From: Poa pratensis
Lineage: Eukaryota > Streptophyta > Magnoliopsida > Poales > Poaceae
Length of the DNA: 64,000 bases
NCBI GenBank assembly: GCA_947311845.1
Contig: CAMZMU010000080.1
Location: 23,239,536 to 23,303,535 of the forward strand
Direction: 5' to 3'
In this document: in pieces, positions 1 through 11,562 of the stretch
Position numbering within the stretch: position 1 is the stretch's first letter
Layout: every line of letters begins with the position of its first letter
Made by a program: the position numbers and the translations under genes
Notes under the pieces: model-generated
Databases searched by the model: none
The model's input: only the letters and a program-made list of their open reading frames with translations
What the model was told of the DNA's origin: nothing

Positions 1-387
1 AAACACTCATTACTTCTAAGTTCCTTTTGTTCTTGCTTCTTTTTAAAGTGTGAAATATATTTATTAAAGATCAACCTAGGTGCAGTACGTGCTGAAGCCT
101 CCGCCGGCCTTAAGACACTACTGTTGCCCTTCATTACCAGGTTCATCACCCAACAGTCAGCAACATCACATGGCTACTCCCTTGCAGAGCCATGGCACCA
201 GTGGAATTTTTGTCTCTGAGGCCGCGGGCGATGGGGTGTGAGAGTGCCAAGGATGAAGTAGACCAAAGCACACTTATAGTATTGTATAATTCCGCATAAA
301 GAAGTAACATTTTGTTTTGTTGGTTGGGTAGAGAAGAAGAGATCAGGATCAATGTATTTTTTCAAGGAGCTTACCGGGTGTATCTTT

Positions 388-388
<1 letters not shown>
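1..388. other. Intergenic, no gene seen
   Basis: No coding similarity, RNA gene or transposon end is recognisable on either strand. The open frames across 146-620 are low-complexity and are driven by the adjacent G run (poly-Gly or poly-Pro). Confidence 0.5.

Positions 389-423
<35 letters not shown>
389..423. repeat. 35-base poly-G run
   Basis: An uninterrupted run of 35 G follows 'tatctttc' and precedes 'tagagaag'. Runs this long are hypermutable, can form G-quadruplexes and are prone to length error in sequencing, so the exact count is uncertain. Confidence 0.95.
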
Positions 424-424
<1 letters not shown>

Positions 425-555
425 AGAGAAGAATGTGCGATCCCATAATAGCACTTTGCACGCGACGACGAAGGCAATACCAAATGGATTCTACTTTGCG
501 GACTACAGTGTCTCGAACTTGACTTTACAGTGCATATTACTACGTCTTGAACTTG

Positions 556-820
556 AATATGGTTTATTGTTGATTATTACAGGAAGCAATTGTGTTGTGA
601 TAAGATTTATTAGTGCATAAATTTATACATTTACTTGCTTATATCGATCTTATAATCTGGCACTGCCACTTAGCAATTGTGTTGTGATAAGATTTATCAG
701 TGAATATGGTTTATTGTTGATTATTACAGGAAGCAATTGTGTTGTGATAAGATTTATCAGTGCATTAATTTATACATTTAGTTGCTTATACCGATCTTAT
801 AATCCGGCACTGCCACTTAG
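556..820. repeat. 147-bp-offset tandem duplication
   Basis: The segments 556-673 and 703-820 are near-identical direct copies, offset by 147 bp, each ending in cactgccacttag. The 29-bp joint between them (674-702) is itself a third partial copy of the caattgtgttgtgataag stretch, so the locus has rearranged at least twice. Confidence 0.9.
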
Positions 821-2180
821 CTCTCAGCAATTGAAATAAAGTGTTTAAACGGGCAAGTCATATGTGTATATTGTAGAAATGCTCACTATATACGGATGCA
901 AAACATGTACTCTACCAGTTTGGTTCATGCTTTTTTTGTGTATTTCCTTGACTTTTTTCATAGATGTTTTCTTACTATTTCTTAATGTTGCCTTTTACTC
1001 TTCAAGTAACTTATGTTCACGTAGGCAAGATTCCACGTTGGGTAGGGAGAGGTCCATTTATAACTTGGTAGGTTTATATATGTATTCAACATATTATTTA
1101 AATTTGTCCACTGATTCATAAATCATCGATAAAGAATTCTAGGGAACGAGAAGCAGATACAGGGTGCGGATTGTGTTACACATGCTTAATGTATTTCCGA
1201 GAAAATCATTAGTCGGATTAAACACACATGGATGGAGAGCCTATGTTAGCATTCATAAATTTATATTAGTCGATTGGCATTCATAAATCTAGATGAGTCG
1301 ATAGGCATGAAGATTTGAGTGATGTCTACATGAGGATGTACTTGAGTATTTGAGTGAGGGAATTACCACGCGCCAACCTATTTTTGCTCTCGTTGTTGAG
1401 TTGGAAAAAGTCAAAAGCAAAATGGAACGGGTCTGCCCGCGAAGAAGAAAACGTCCCTGAAGAAACTGGAGCTGGTCTTCTAGTAAGAAAAAGGTACTAC
1501 CAGAACTAACTGGTGGAATTATTGAGCGGGCGTATGTATTGTTTGTCAGCAAAGCGACATGCTTGAGGCTGCATTCATAACCGCCGGGCGAACCCGCCTC
1601 GGTCGGCGGGTGGATGAGCATACGCGACAAGAAAGATAATGTTTAAGAACCACAAGATTCAACGCAGGGAGCGATCAAGATGTGTCCTCATTAGCAAAAT
1701 AAACCTCACGAGTCAATGGAGTGATAGGTTATCCATTGTATCTACAGCGTTGTACTATTGCGGAGGCCACATATCAAACCTCCACCCATTATTTTTCGGT
1801 TTTGCATATGGGCAGCACTGAGCGTTCCGAAAGATCACCGGGTCCTTCTGCTGACACGTGTAGCTTTTTCTTTCCAATCCCGCTTTTGCTACCGCGTAGC
1901 AAATAATTACCCGCTTTTGCTGCTATGTAGCAAAAAAAGGGTTCGCCCACACAAAAAAAAGACTGACTTCGCCGGAGACCTCCGGAGATTTCGTAGCAAC
2001 AAAAATGTGCTACTGTAGCAAAATCGACTTCGCCGGAAATATCACAAAACAATTCCAGCGAGGTTCTCTGATGAGACTTATGATGCAAAACAGTAGAACA
2101 AATTTTCGCAAAAAAATTCTTCTTGTAATGCAAATTCACAAAACTTATGGTGCAAAAATGCAGACAGTAGTAACAAAACG
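821..2180. other. Intergenic with minor repeats
   Basis: No recognisable gene. A short duplication lies at 1249-1325 (gcattcataaat repeated at 28 bp spacing). Around 1890-2040 there are several 'gtagcaaa' and 'gctac' words that lead into the minisatellite downstream. Open frames here match nothing I recognise. Confidence 0.5.
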
Positions 2181-2206
2181 ATTCGTTGCATGATTTGGTA
2201 GCATCG

Positions 2207-2425
2207 ATGAACTTCGTTGGTAGCACCGCCGCGCCTCTACGGCAGCACTTCCGCACAGCGCTGGCAGCAATGACGATCGCCGATGGTAGCACCGCTGTGT
2301 CACCTTGGTAGCACCACGCCTGTGTGACGTGAGCACCGTCGTGCCACCATGGTAGCACCGCCGCGTCACCATGGTAGCACCACGGCTTTGTCCTGGGAGC
2401 ACCGCCGTGCCGACATGGTAGCACC
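2207..2425. repeat. Degenerate 'gtagcacc' minisatellite
   Basis: The word (g)gtagcacc recurs at about 22-24-bp spacing (for example near 2219, 2286, 2310, 2352, 2374, 2418), followed by variable gccgtg/gctgtg text. Both strands stay open through it. The minus-strand frame reads repeated M/V-L-P and C-Y-H/Q words, which is a by-product of the repeat and not a protein family I know. It directly abuts the GRAS fragment. Confidence 0.8.
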
Positions 2426-2439
2426 GCTCCTCTACGTCG

Positions 2440-2737
2440 CCTGGATGCTACGGGAGCTCCGCTCCGACGAGCGCGGCCTCTGCCTCATCCACCTCCTTCT
2501 CAAATGCGCTCCCGCGGCCGCCACCGGGCGCCTCGACGCCGCCAACGCCGCGCTCGAGCACATCGCCTCCTGGCGCAACGCGAGCTCCGGGCGTGGCCAG
2601 GCCTCTGCAGGGCGCTGCTGCTGCCCAGCGCGACACCCACGCCAGCCGAGGTCGCCGTCGCGCGCCGGTTCCTCGATCTCTGCCCGCTCCACCGTGTCGA
2701 CGGCGCCGCCGCCAACCAGGTCGTGCTCGAACAGGGG
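2440..2737 (+). pseudogene. GRAS-domain (SCL3-like) gene fragment, broken
   Basis: GRAS proteins are plant transcription regulators of the SCARECROW/DELLA superfamily. From about 2445 to 2567 one frame reads LRELRSDERGLCLIHLLLKC, continuing through a GRLDAANAALEHIA-type segment; this is the start of a GRAS domain (leucine heptad repeat I). From about 2585 to 2737 another frame reads RAWPGLCRALLLP and then AEVAVARRFLDLCP, the next part of the domain. About 20 residues expected between the two are missing and the frame changes at the gap. VHIID, PFYRE and SAW regions are absent. The fragment is fused to a minisatellite upstream and a GC-rich repeat downstream, so it is a captured or duplicated piece and not a working gene. 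The assignment rests on remembered family motifs; SCL3 is the closest type I recall. Confidence 0.75.
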
Positions 2738-2830
2738 AGGAGGTGTAGGCGAGCGGGCGCCCGACCGTAGAAGGCGCCTTCATTTCCTTGCGCGAGCGCG
2801 TCCCGTATCCGGCGTCGGAGTCGCGCGAGG

Positions 2831-2935
2831 TAGGCTGTGGCGGAGGGCCCCGACGGCGGCGGACGTAGGCTGTGGCGGCGGGGACCCGACGGCGAAGGAG
2901 GCAAGCTATGGCGGCGGGGGCCCGACGACGGCAGA
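2831..2935. repeat. 35-bp GC-rich tandem repeat, three copies
   Basis: Three copies of a taggctgtggcgg...cccgacggcg unit start near 2831, 2866 and 2901. Being about 35 bp, each copy shifts the reading frame relative to the last. It lies immediately 3' of the GRAS fragment. Confidence 0.8.
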
Positions 2936-2989
2936 GATTGGGGAAAGTGCGGTTGGAGGAGACGACCGTGGAAAGATAAGGTAGGTAGT

Positions 2990-3710
2990 GGTCTGCTTTT
3001 TTTTTAGAACGCTAGTGGGTTTGCTGCTTGTTTTCCCTGCCACGCAAAGACGGGCGCGTGTCACATGGAGAAGGAGGAGGATGCGTACGAGAGATCACCC
3101 GGATGATTAATAGGCTTTTCCTTTGCATATTCTCGGTTATCTGAGAATTAAATTAGTGCTCAATCGAGTCCCACGCTGAGAATGGTGCGGACTGAAATGG
3201 GCTATTTGGTGCGGGTTTTGATGTGGCCTCTTCTGGGTGGGCTGAAATGGATAATACAGCTAGATGGGCTGGGGACCTGGGGTGGTGCGGGCTAGTCAGC
3301 AAAGCGGGTTGGAGTGGTGCGGTTTGGAGTCAAACCGAGAAGTTAGAAATGGGCTGAAACTGCGGGTTCAACCGCACCGATCATCCAGCTGATTACGTTA
3401 CGTGTGTGGGCAGCAAATGAGCAACAGCAAGTTGCGTACATGATGCTTGTCCTCGCGTCCAACGCTTTACCCACGGGCTGAACCCATGGATTCAAACCGC
3501 ATTTTCCATGCAGTGTGGTGCGGGTGTGGGTTCACATTTCAAACGGTGCGGTGCGGTGCGGATTAGTGGAGCAATTATTTGGGTCGGACTGGGTTGGTTA
3601 ATTAGGTTTAAATTATTTGGGGTGGGTTGGATTAGGGGTGGGTTTCGCCCCGTTCTCAGCCATCGAGTCCTACACATCATGATTTGTATATTACAGTTGG
3701 GTTGTAACTA
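2990..3710. repeat. Region with dispersed ggtgcgg motifs
   Basis: The words ggtgcgg/gtgcgg and their reverse complement ccgcacc occur many times between about 3185 and 3580, together with repeated gggctgaa(a/c) words. Dispersed short motifs in both orientations resemble transposase-binding subterminal regions, but I could not find terminal inverted repeats, so the class is left open. No coding content is seen. Confidence 0.5.
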
Positions 3711-3973
3711 AAATTTTCAAGTTGTAAATAGAGTTGCAACTGCGAAAAATCTTATAGTTAGATTTGCTTCGTGATCCATGACCGGAATGAGTTCCAACTA
3801 AGATTTGATAATATCATCTGACTGAGAACTAAGTTAATTCACATTTGTCTGAGAATTTGTCACACACTTTTCACTTGCATTAATTAACTATTAGCAGTTG
3901 CAAGGAGACACAAATAGTGACATGAGTTGAATGTTGCGGGTAAATATTCCGCATCTTCCATGTCTTGAAGCTC
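3711..3973. other. Intergenic, nothing recognised
   Basis: AT-rich sequence with no coding, RNA or transposon signature that I can support. Confidence 0.5.
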
Positions 3974-3974
3974 C

Positions 3975-4168
3975 TTCTTTATGTTTCTCGGGACTAGTTG
4001 GACGGGTTTTACTAGCCCAAACCTTGATTGGCATCGGCAACATGGTATCATACATGATGGTACGATACAACTTTTTTATGTTTCTCGGGACTACTTGGAC
4101 GGGTTTTATTAGCCCAGACCCTGATTGATATCGGCAACATGGTATCATACATGATGGTATGATACAAC
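3975..4168. repeat. 97-bp tandem duplication
   Basis: Two adjacent copies (3975-4071 and 4072-4168) share atgtttctcgggacta, ttggacgggttt and catggtatcatacatgatgg at a 97-bp offset, with only a few substitutions. The array lies about 50 bp 5' of the LINE insertion site. Confidence 0.9.
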
Positions 4169-4296
4169 ACACGAGAAAATAAACCATGTGATGTATAAAA
4201 AGATTAATCAGTTATGTATTTCTCTCAAGATTGGCCTGATTTCATTATTACTATAATGGCGATCGCATCTGCCTAGGGTGACGACCTGCTAGCGCG

Positions 4297-6712
4297 ATGA
4301 GTGAGAGGGCTCCGGGAGCCACGCGACGACGGCGCTTGACGCTGCCGCCCAACGGCCTTTCGCCGGAGCCACCCCTTGGTTCGACGGCGGGAGACTCGGG
4401 AGGATCCGCCGGATCGCGATTCTCATGCCTCCAGGAGGACTCGTCCGAGGAATAGGATTGCTTGTCGGAGGTGCCGTTCGAGGCTGCCATGGAGGTGCTA
4501 GACGACGAGCTGCCGGAGATCGGATGGACTACTGTCAAGAAGAAGGGCCGGCGTTCGGATGAGGAGCTCCAGCAGGAGTTCTGGAACGAAATTGGTTTCC
4601 CGACGCCGGCGTCTAGGACTTGGGAGATCCGGTCTGCGTCGCCGGCTTTCGCTCGCGACAAGGAGGTGGTCTCGCCGGTGTTGGGGATGCCGTCAAGCCC
4701 TCTTGGACTTCAGGGGAGCGGGTCCTCGTCCGGAGCGGCCGTCGCCTCGCCGGAGGTGACAGGGACCGGTTCATGTCGCGGCCAATTCTCGCCGCCAAAG
4801 ACCGGGGCTGTGGTGTCGAAGAAGGTGAAGCTAGGTTGGCGGGGCCCTCTTCCTCGCCCTCGGGCCTCGCCGCCGGCCGTCTTGGGGATGTTCTTTCCAC
4901 CGGCGCTGGCTGACGGTGGATCTGGCGGCGGGACTGGCGGCGTGCCGGCGACGTCGGAAGGTGGCTCCGATCCGGGAATCGTGGATCGTGGTGCAGCGAC
5001 GGCGACCGAACTGCCATCTGGGCCCACGGTGCAGGTCGATCCCGGCCAGCCAAATCCTTGGGCATATCTGGGCCATGTGTTTGCTGGGTTGTGGAGGAAG
5101 CCGGACGAACCCTCGCGTGGGGTTGCTTTGACCGACTCCGTCTCTGCTTCGCCTGCCTCTCCGCCGCGACGCGTCTCCGCCACGCCTCCGACCCAGACTT
5201 GCCCTCGTCGCCAGCCCGCACCGCCACGCCGCCTACCCGCACCACCTCGATGCCCCCGTCCCCGCTAAATCGCTCCCTCGCGGAGGTGGTTACGTCGCGG
5301 ACGGCGGCCATGGCCGGAGCTGCGGGAGGGCTGCCGTCAGGGCAGGGAAGGACGGTGCCTACCATTCAGCTTCCCTCGACAAGGACGCCAATGCTCTTTG
5401 GACGCAACGTCGGTCCCGGCACGGCCCGGACGGTGGTGTCGACCGCTTTGGCGGGGCATGCATTCACGTAGCAGTCAGCTCCAACCGTATCCGCAAAGCT
5501 CGGCAGCGATGCCGTTTGTGGTGGGTGCTGCTGCTGCCTCCAAGCCCGCCCGGAAGTAAGGGACGTGCTTCGTGGAATTGCGGTAACGCCCTTCAATCCG
5601 AACCCGCAAACACCGAGAGGAAAGGCATTGGTGGCTCAGTGGTCTTCTTCGACGTTGGCTGCTACGGGTGCATCGAGTACTCCTTCGCCTGCGATGGCTC
5701 CCGTGTCGACCACGGTGCAGCTAACCGCGCAGCTCGCCGGGCAGCGTTCGTTGGCCACTGGAGGGCCAGCCACAAACCAGCAAGATGCGCTGGTGGCTAA
5801 CACTCCTGGCGGGCCGAACATGTCCCCGGTGCCTGCTGCACCCAGCTATTCACCGCCCCACGCGGTGTCGCCTGTGGCTGTGGAGCGTGCAGGCGCGGTG
5901 GGCCGGGCAGCGGATGACTCCGCCGGGACCGAGACGGCAGCTGGACCGCGGCTGGCGCTGGCCCAACTAGCAGGGAGGAGCGAGGCGGTGCTCGACACCG
6001 CCACGAGCGAGGCTACTGTTGGTTCGCTGCAGCTTCAGGCCCAGCCTGAGCAGGGATCGCAGCTGCCTCTTGGAGACTTCCGCGTGGACTCCACCGAGGC
6101 ACCTGCGCCTACATGTGCGACGACGCTGGGGGTGGACTCTACTACACCCATGTCCATCCGGTGTCGACGCCCGTGAGGCGGAGCGGGAGGCACATCATAG
6201 CTGCGGACGGGAACGCTGCAAAGGATGAGGACTCTATGGTGAAGGCCATGAGACGCAAGGCCGAACAGAACCTCGACACCGCTGGTACGGTTAAAAGCTC
6301 AAAGTCTTTCCTTGCTTTTTCAAATTCTAGCATTTCGGCTAAATTGAATAGTGTAGGAGTTTCTTTGGGTAATAATGCAACTAAGGTAACAGTTTCGACT
6401 AATACTTTGAGACATTTGGAATACGACCGGTTAACGGTTACTCCAAAAAGATCGGCTAAGTCGCATACTCCCCATGAGGATGAGGAGGAGCTACATGACA
6501 CAATTGATGTCCAGCTCCTTTCACACCTTGTGGGTGATGTATCAGAGGGTGGTTTAGAGGAGGCGATGCTTAGTTCATTATATGATCTCAAAGCATCTGA
6601 CCGGAAATCTAAATCAGACTCTAATAAGAAAATAAAAACAAAACGCCACGGAAAAAGGCGAAGTTGTCCACTCCCCCAATTGTTTCCCAATGAATGGCAT
6701 ATTCGAAAATAG
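4297..6712 (+). pseudogene. LINE ORF1-like region, decayed
   Basis: The frame opens with ATG at 4297 (MSERAPGATRRRR...), meets an in-frame TAG at 4453-4455 and continues in the same frame to 5268. Reading then moves to a second frame (about 5230-6176, with a stop at 5469-5471) and a third (6113-6712). The middle is rich in Pro, Ala, Ser and Thr. The end contains the RRSGRH...KSFLAFS...KLNSVG type segment that I recall from Triticeae LINE-derived proteins. I do not see a CCHC zinc knuckle. At least one nonsense mutation and two frameshifts separate the pieces. Its role in a live element would be RNA binding or chaperoning of the LINE transcript. Confidence 0.7.
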
Positions 6713-9217
6713 TAGAGGTCTTCGCGACTTGGCTAAACATGTTCGTATTGATGATTCCATTCAGGAACATAACTTTGATTTTGTGGGCATTTCGGAAACT
6801 GGTAAACGTGACTTCTTTGCGAAACTACTAAACCGCATATCTGACGGTGTAGAATTCACATGGAAGTCGCGTCCACCACGTGGCAGATCCGGGGGCTTAC
6901 TACTAGGCGTCAGAAAAGAAACCATGGATGTGTTGGTTAGTTCGGAAGGGGACTTTCATATAAAGTTCCACATCTGCAACAAAGCCGACAATTTCACATG
7001 GAGTCTGGTCGCTGTGTATGGGGCGGCCCAGGATGAGTATAAGCCTGCTTTTCTCCACGAATTGGTAAACCTGGTAAAAGACAATCCATACCCTATAATT
7101 ATAGGTGGTGATTTTAATTTACTAAGGTTCCCGCACGAGAAGAGTAGAGGCAGATTCGACACCTGTTGGCCTCTCTTATTCAACGCTGTAATTGACAGCC
7201 TAAGTCTAAGAGAGGTATCAATGGCTGGGAGGCAGTACACTTGGGCTAACAGCTTCCCGGAACCGACATACGAAAAACTGGACCGTGTATTGATGGACTC
7301 GGATTGGGAAGTTAAATACACACTAGTCTCAGTACGGGACCTAGAACGTATCGAGGCACTGTCGGATCATGCTCCCATACTTTTAACCACGGGATCACCC
7401 AACCCACATTGTAAACGTCAGTTCAAATTCGAACTTGGATGGCTACATAGGGAAGGCTTTTCCGATATGGTTAAAATGGTGTGGGAAAGGCCGGTACCTG
7501 GTGTCAGCCCTATACAAAGGTGGAACAATAAAATTCACGCTTTGCGCAAACACCTTTGTGGTTGGGCCAGACATATGGTAGGCCAGTTAAAAAAGGAGAA
7601 GCTCCGTTTGTCATCTATTATAGATGACTTGGAAGCTTTTGTTGAAGTACGACCGCTGTCAACGTATGAGATTGAATTGAAAAATCGATCTAATGCGGAG
7701 ATGGCAAGTGTGCTTCGTGAGGAGGAACTTAAATGGTACCAACGATCAAAATCCCAATTCATTCTGGAGGGAGATTTGAATACGAGATACTTTCATAGTC
7801 TTGCTAATGGCAGACATAGGAAGAAACTCATTTATTCTCTTAACCAAGATGAGGGTACGATTGAAGGCCATGAGGAACTCAAAACTTACATCACGAAGTA
7901 TTATAAAAATCTGTTTGGAGAACCAGAGGATGATAATTTCTCCCTGGATGAATCCTGAACGGAAGACATTGTACAAGTTTCCGATCAGGAAAATGGCCAC
8001 CTTATAGCCCCTTATTCTGAGGAGGAGGTAAAGAAGGCGGTTTTCCAAATGTAACACAACTAAGCACCGGATCTGGATGGTTTTCCTGCAGAGTTTTATC
8101 AAACTTTCTGGGATATAATCAAGTCGGAACTGCTAGAGATGTTTCATGCATTACATGTTGGACAACTTGAACTATTTTGCCTAAATTTTGGGGAGATAAT
8201 TTTGTTGCCAAAGGTTAATGAAGCAGAAAGGATCCAACAATATAGACCTATCTGTCTTCTAAATGTTAGCTTCAAAATTTTCACTAAACCGCTACTATTA
8301 GGGTAAATTCGGTCGCTGATCATGTTGTGAAACCTACTCAAACGGCTTTTATGCAAGGTCGCAATATCCTTGATGGGGTTGTAATCTTGCATGAGACTGT
8401 TCATGAGATGCATCGGAAGAAGCTAAACAGAGTCATCCTAAAGATCGACTTCGAAAAAAGCTTATGATAAAGTCAAGTGGTCATTCCTACAACAAACACT
8501 CAGAATGAAAGGTTTTTCTGATGAGTGGCGTGCTATGGTTCATAATTTCGTTTCCGGAGGAAGTGTTGCCATCAAGGTCAATGATGACGTTGGTAGATAC
8601 TTTCAAACGAAAAAGGGATTACGACAAGGCGACCCATTATCACCTGTATTATTTAATATAGTTGCTGATATGCTAGTCATAATCATTGAACGCTCAAAAG
8701 TGGATGGGCAAATTGAAGGTGTGGTTCCGCATCTTGTTGATGGTGGACTTTCCATACTTCAATACGCCGACGATACGATTCTATTTATGGAACATGACAT
8801 GGAAAAAGCAAAGAACCTAAAATTAATATTATCAGCGTTCGAGCAACTTTCCGGTCTAAAGATTAATTTCATAAAAGTGAGTTGTTTTGTTTTGGCGACG
8901 CTCAGGATGAGGCTTCCCAATATGCTGAGTTATTCGGCTGCGGGATAGGCCAATTTCCAATAAGCTATCTAGACATCCCGATTCATTTCAAGAGGCTTAC
9001 GATTGCTCAATGGAAACATGTAGAGGAACGACTACAAAAAAGGTTAAGTAGTTGGAAAGGAAAACTATTATCCCTAGGTGAAAGATTGGTGCTCATAAAT
9101 TCAGTACTATCAAACATGGTACTGTATATGATATCCTTTTTCCAAATACCCAAAGGAGTCTTGCATCGATTGGATTACTTTCGATCTAGAAATATCGGCT
9201 AACCAAATGGGATGTAG
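6690..9217 (+). pseudogene. LINE ORF2: endonuclease and reverse transcriptase, decayed
   Basis: ORF2 of L1-type LINEs nicks target DNA and reverse-transcribes the element RNA. The 5' part (6690-7958) is an AP-endonuclease-like EEP domain: the catalytic glutamate in GISET, the GGDFN motif and the terminal SDH motif are all visible. After a TGA at 7956-7958 the same frame continues into reverse transcriptase with more stops (near 8022 and 8031), a frame change near 8290, and an extra A at about 8455 in the DFEKAYD motif. The RT core has LRQGDPLSP and the catalytic QYADD box (near 8763). Another frame change lies near 8870. The coding text stops at codon W-D-V-V-C, where the Gypsy element is inserted, and resumes at 26463. 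Confidence 0.9.
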
Positions 9218-9222
9218 TGTGC

Positions 9223-10618
9223 TGATACGTCCAAAACGTATCTACTTTCCCGAACACTTTTGATGTTGTTTTACCTCTAATTTGTGTGTTTTGAATGCAA
9301 CTAACACGGACTAACGCTGTTTTCAGCAGAATTGCCTGGTGTCTTGTTTTTGTGCAGAAAGTCAAGTTTCGGGAAAATTCTCGAAAAATATCCCGGAGTT
9401 CCTATTTTTCCAGAAGACACACGGAGCCAGAAGACGAGACGGAGGTGGGCCACAGGGGTCCCACACCATGGGCCCGCGCGGCAGAGGCTGGGCCGCGCCG
9501 GGGGTGGTGTGGCCGCCTCGGTCACCACCTCGCGTCCCCCTTTCGACTACTTAATCCCCTTGACCTAAAAACCCGAGGAGGATCGACGCTTTTTCCAGAA
9601 ACACTCCAGAGCTCCGCCGCCACCGAAAACCCTATTTCGGGGATCAGAAACTCCGTTCTGGCACCCTGCTGGGATGGGGAATTGGAGGAGATCATCGCCA
9701 TCATCATCACCGACGCCTCTCCATCAACCATCCATGATTCCCCCATCCATGTGTGAGTAATCCCCGCTGTAGTCTGAAGGGGATGGTAGGGATTGGATGA
9801 GATCATTCATGTAATAGATATCAGATTGTTAGGGCATGGTGCCTAGTATCCGTTGTTAGTACTTTATGTCATTGTTGCAACTTGTTATGCTTAATGCTTG
9901 ACACTTAGGGCCGAGTGCCATGATTTCAGATCTGAACATGTTATTGAATCATGAGGATAATTATTGTTTTAGATCATATCTGCAAGTTGTTTACACATAT
10001 AATTGTCCGGAACCCGAGGCCCCAAAGTGACAACAATTGGGATAACCGGAGGGGATGACTGTAATGTGAGGATCACATGTGTTCACGGAGTGTTAATGCT
10101 TTGCTCCGGTGCTTTATTAAAAGGAGCACCTTAATTACCAGTAGTTTTCTTTGAGGCCCCGCTGCAAACGGGCTGGTAGGACAGAAGATGTTGTGCAAGT
10201 TTCTCATTGCGAGCACGTACGACTAAATACGGAACACATGCCTATGATTGATTATTACCTGGATACTTTATTATTATCTATCTGCTAATGCCCTACGCTT
10301 GACTATTATATGAATTATCTTATCCATGCAACGCCCGTTCATTCATCCCTATGCCTACAGTATTTTAATCCTGCTGTCTACTTCAATTATTCTTGCTGCT
10401 TTTATTTTACTGATGCTATTATTTCACTACTGCTACTGCTATAAAACTGTCGCTACTGATAAACTGTGTCGAGCAAATCTATTTCCAGGTGCAGCTGAAC
10501 TGACAATTCATCTGTTAAGGCTTATAAATATTCTTTGGCTCCCCTTGTGTCGAATCAATAAATTTGGGTTTTACTTCCCTCGAAGATTGTTGCGATCCCC
10601 TATACTTGTGGGTCATCA
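9223..10618 (+). repeat. 5' LTR of outer Gypsy element
   Basis: 1396 bp, beginning tgatacgtcc and ending gggtcatca. It matches 25067-26462 throughout. By eye I count roughly 27 substitutions and six or seven one-base indels between the two LTRs, about 2% divergence. Confidence 0.95.
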
Positions 10619-10630
10619 AAGACTATTTTC

Positions 10631-10648
10631 TGGCGCCGTTGCCGGGGA
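10631..10648 (+). other. Primer binding site (tRNA-Asp)
   Basis: tggcgccgttgccgggga is complementary to the 3' end of plant tRNA-Asp(GUC), including CCA. It starts 13 bases after the 5' LTR end and would prime minus-strand DNA synthesis. Confidence 0.9.
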
Positions 10649-10707
10649 GCATAGCTCTATTTATAAGCTCACCTGAGAGTGATTCTGTTTGCTGCAATTC
10701 ATTCATC

Positions 10708-11562
10708 ATGGGTAAACCTCGTGATGAGAGGGTTCGCATATTGCCATCCACTACAAGGAGAGGTACAACTCTGAACACTTCTGCTGCTCTTGATTCACCG
10801 TCTGTTATAAGTCAACTTGTCACACCACCACATACACATACTTCACATGCTGCTACTTCTGCTGAATCTTACTGTGCTTGATGAGAGTGGTTCATTAGGT
10901 CCTTTTCTAGATGCTACAATTGCTAAGTCAAAACAAACTGAAAATGCTGAAACACCTAATGAAAGTCCCATTACACCTGTTAGTTCGCCTGAATTAAGAG
11001 ATCGTACTAGTGATGATTTCGATGAATCTTATGTTGAACTTGATGATGAATTTATTGAAGAATGCAATGCTTCTAAAGATACTAGTGCTATTAAAAACCT
11101 TCTTGCAAGACGTGCTGTTAATTACAAACTGTCTCCTGATGCTAAGTTTGCTACATCTCCCATTGATATAAAAGATAAAGATTATGATTTCTCTATGGAC
11201 TTGTCACATATATCTATTGTTGAGAAAGAACCTTTTCGAGGAACTGAGAATGAAAGTGCTGTAGAACATATGAACACTTTTTCTACTTTAAGTATTGTGT
11301 TTTCTGATGACACTAAGAAACGCAGTTACTTCGTTACTAAAATATTTCCTTTCTCATTAAAAGAGGAAGCTAAAACTTGGTTTAATAGTTTATCTCCTGG
11401 ATCCATTAAAAGTCCTATGGATTTGGTTAGTGCTTTCTTCCAGAAATATTTTCCTGCTAGTGCTCAACATGCTGCTTTACAGAGAATCTTTAATTTCAAA
11501 CTATTGGAAGCCGAGAATTTGCTAAATCTTGGGCAAGGTTTTGTTCTTTACTCAGAGCTCGG
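10708..11562 (+). pseudogene. Gag of outer Gypsy element, 5' part
   Basis: The likely start is ATG at 10708 (MGKPRDERVRILPS). This frame ends at 10881, and the gag text continues one frame over from about 10860, so a frameshift separates them. An acidic N-terminal region is followed by a retrotransposon gag core with the EEAKTWFNSLSPGSI and FFQKYFPA motifs. The reading frame is cut at 11562 by the nested element (TSD ctcgg at 11558-11562) and resumes at 19388. Gag would form the virus-like particle. Confidence 0.88.

Noticed and set aside
174..620. Two overlapping ORFs with poly-Pro or poly-Gly
   Set aside because: They exist only because of the G run, with no family resemblance on either side.
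1789..2424. 211-codon minus-strand ORF
   Set aside because: Most of it is the gtagcacc minisatellite read in reverse; repeated words, no domain.
3185..3580. hAT or MULE element with ggtgcgg subterminal motifs
   Set aside because: Motif clustering is real, but no terminal inverted repeats or target duplications could be paired.
4613..5365. Long minus-strand ORFs antisense to LINE ORF1
   Set aside because: GC-rich shadow frames; the plus-strand LINE text explains the region.
9295..9756. ORFs within the Gypsy LTRs (also 25139-25603)
   Set aside because: Present in both LTR copies with frameshifts between them; non-coding LTR sequence.
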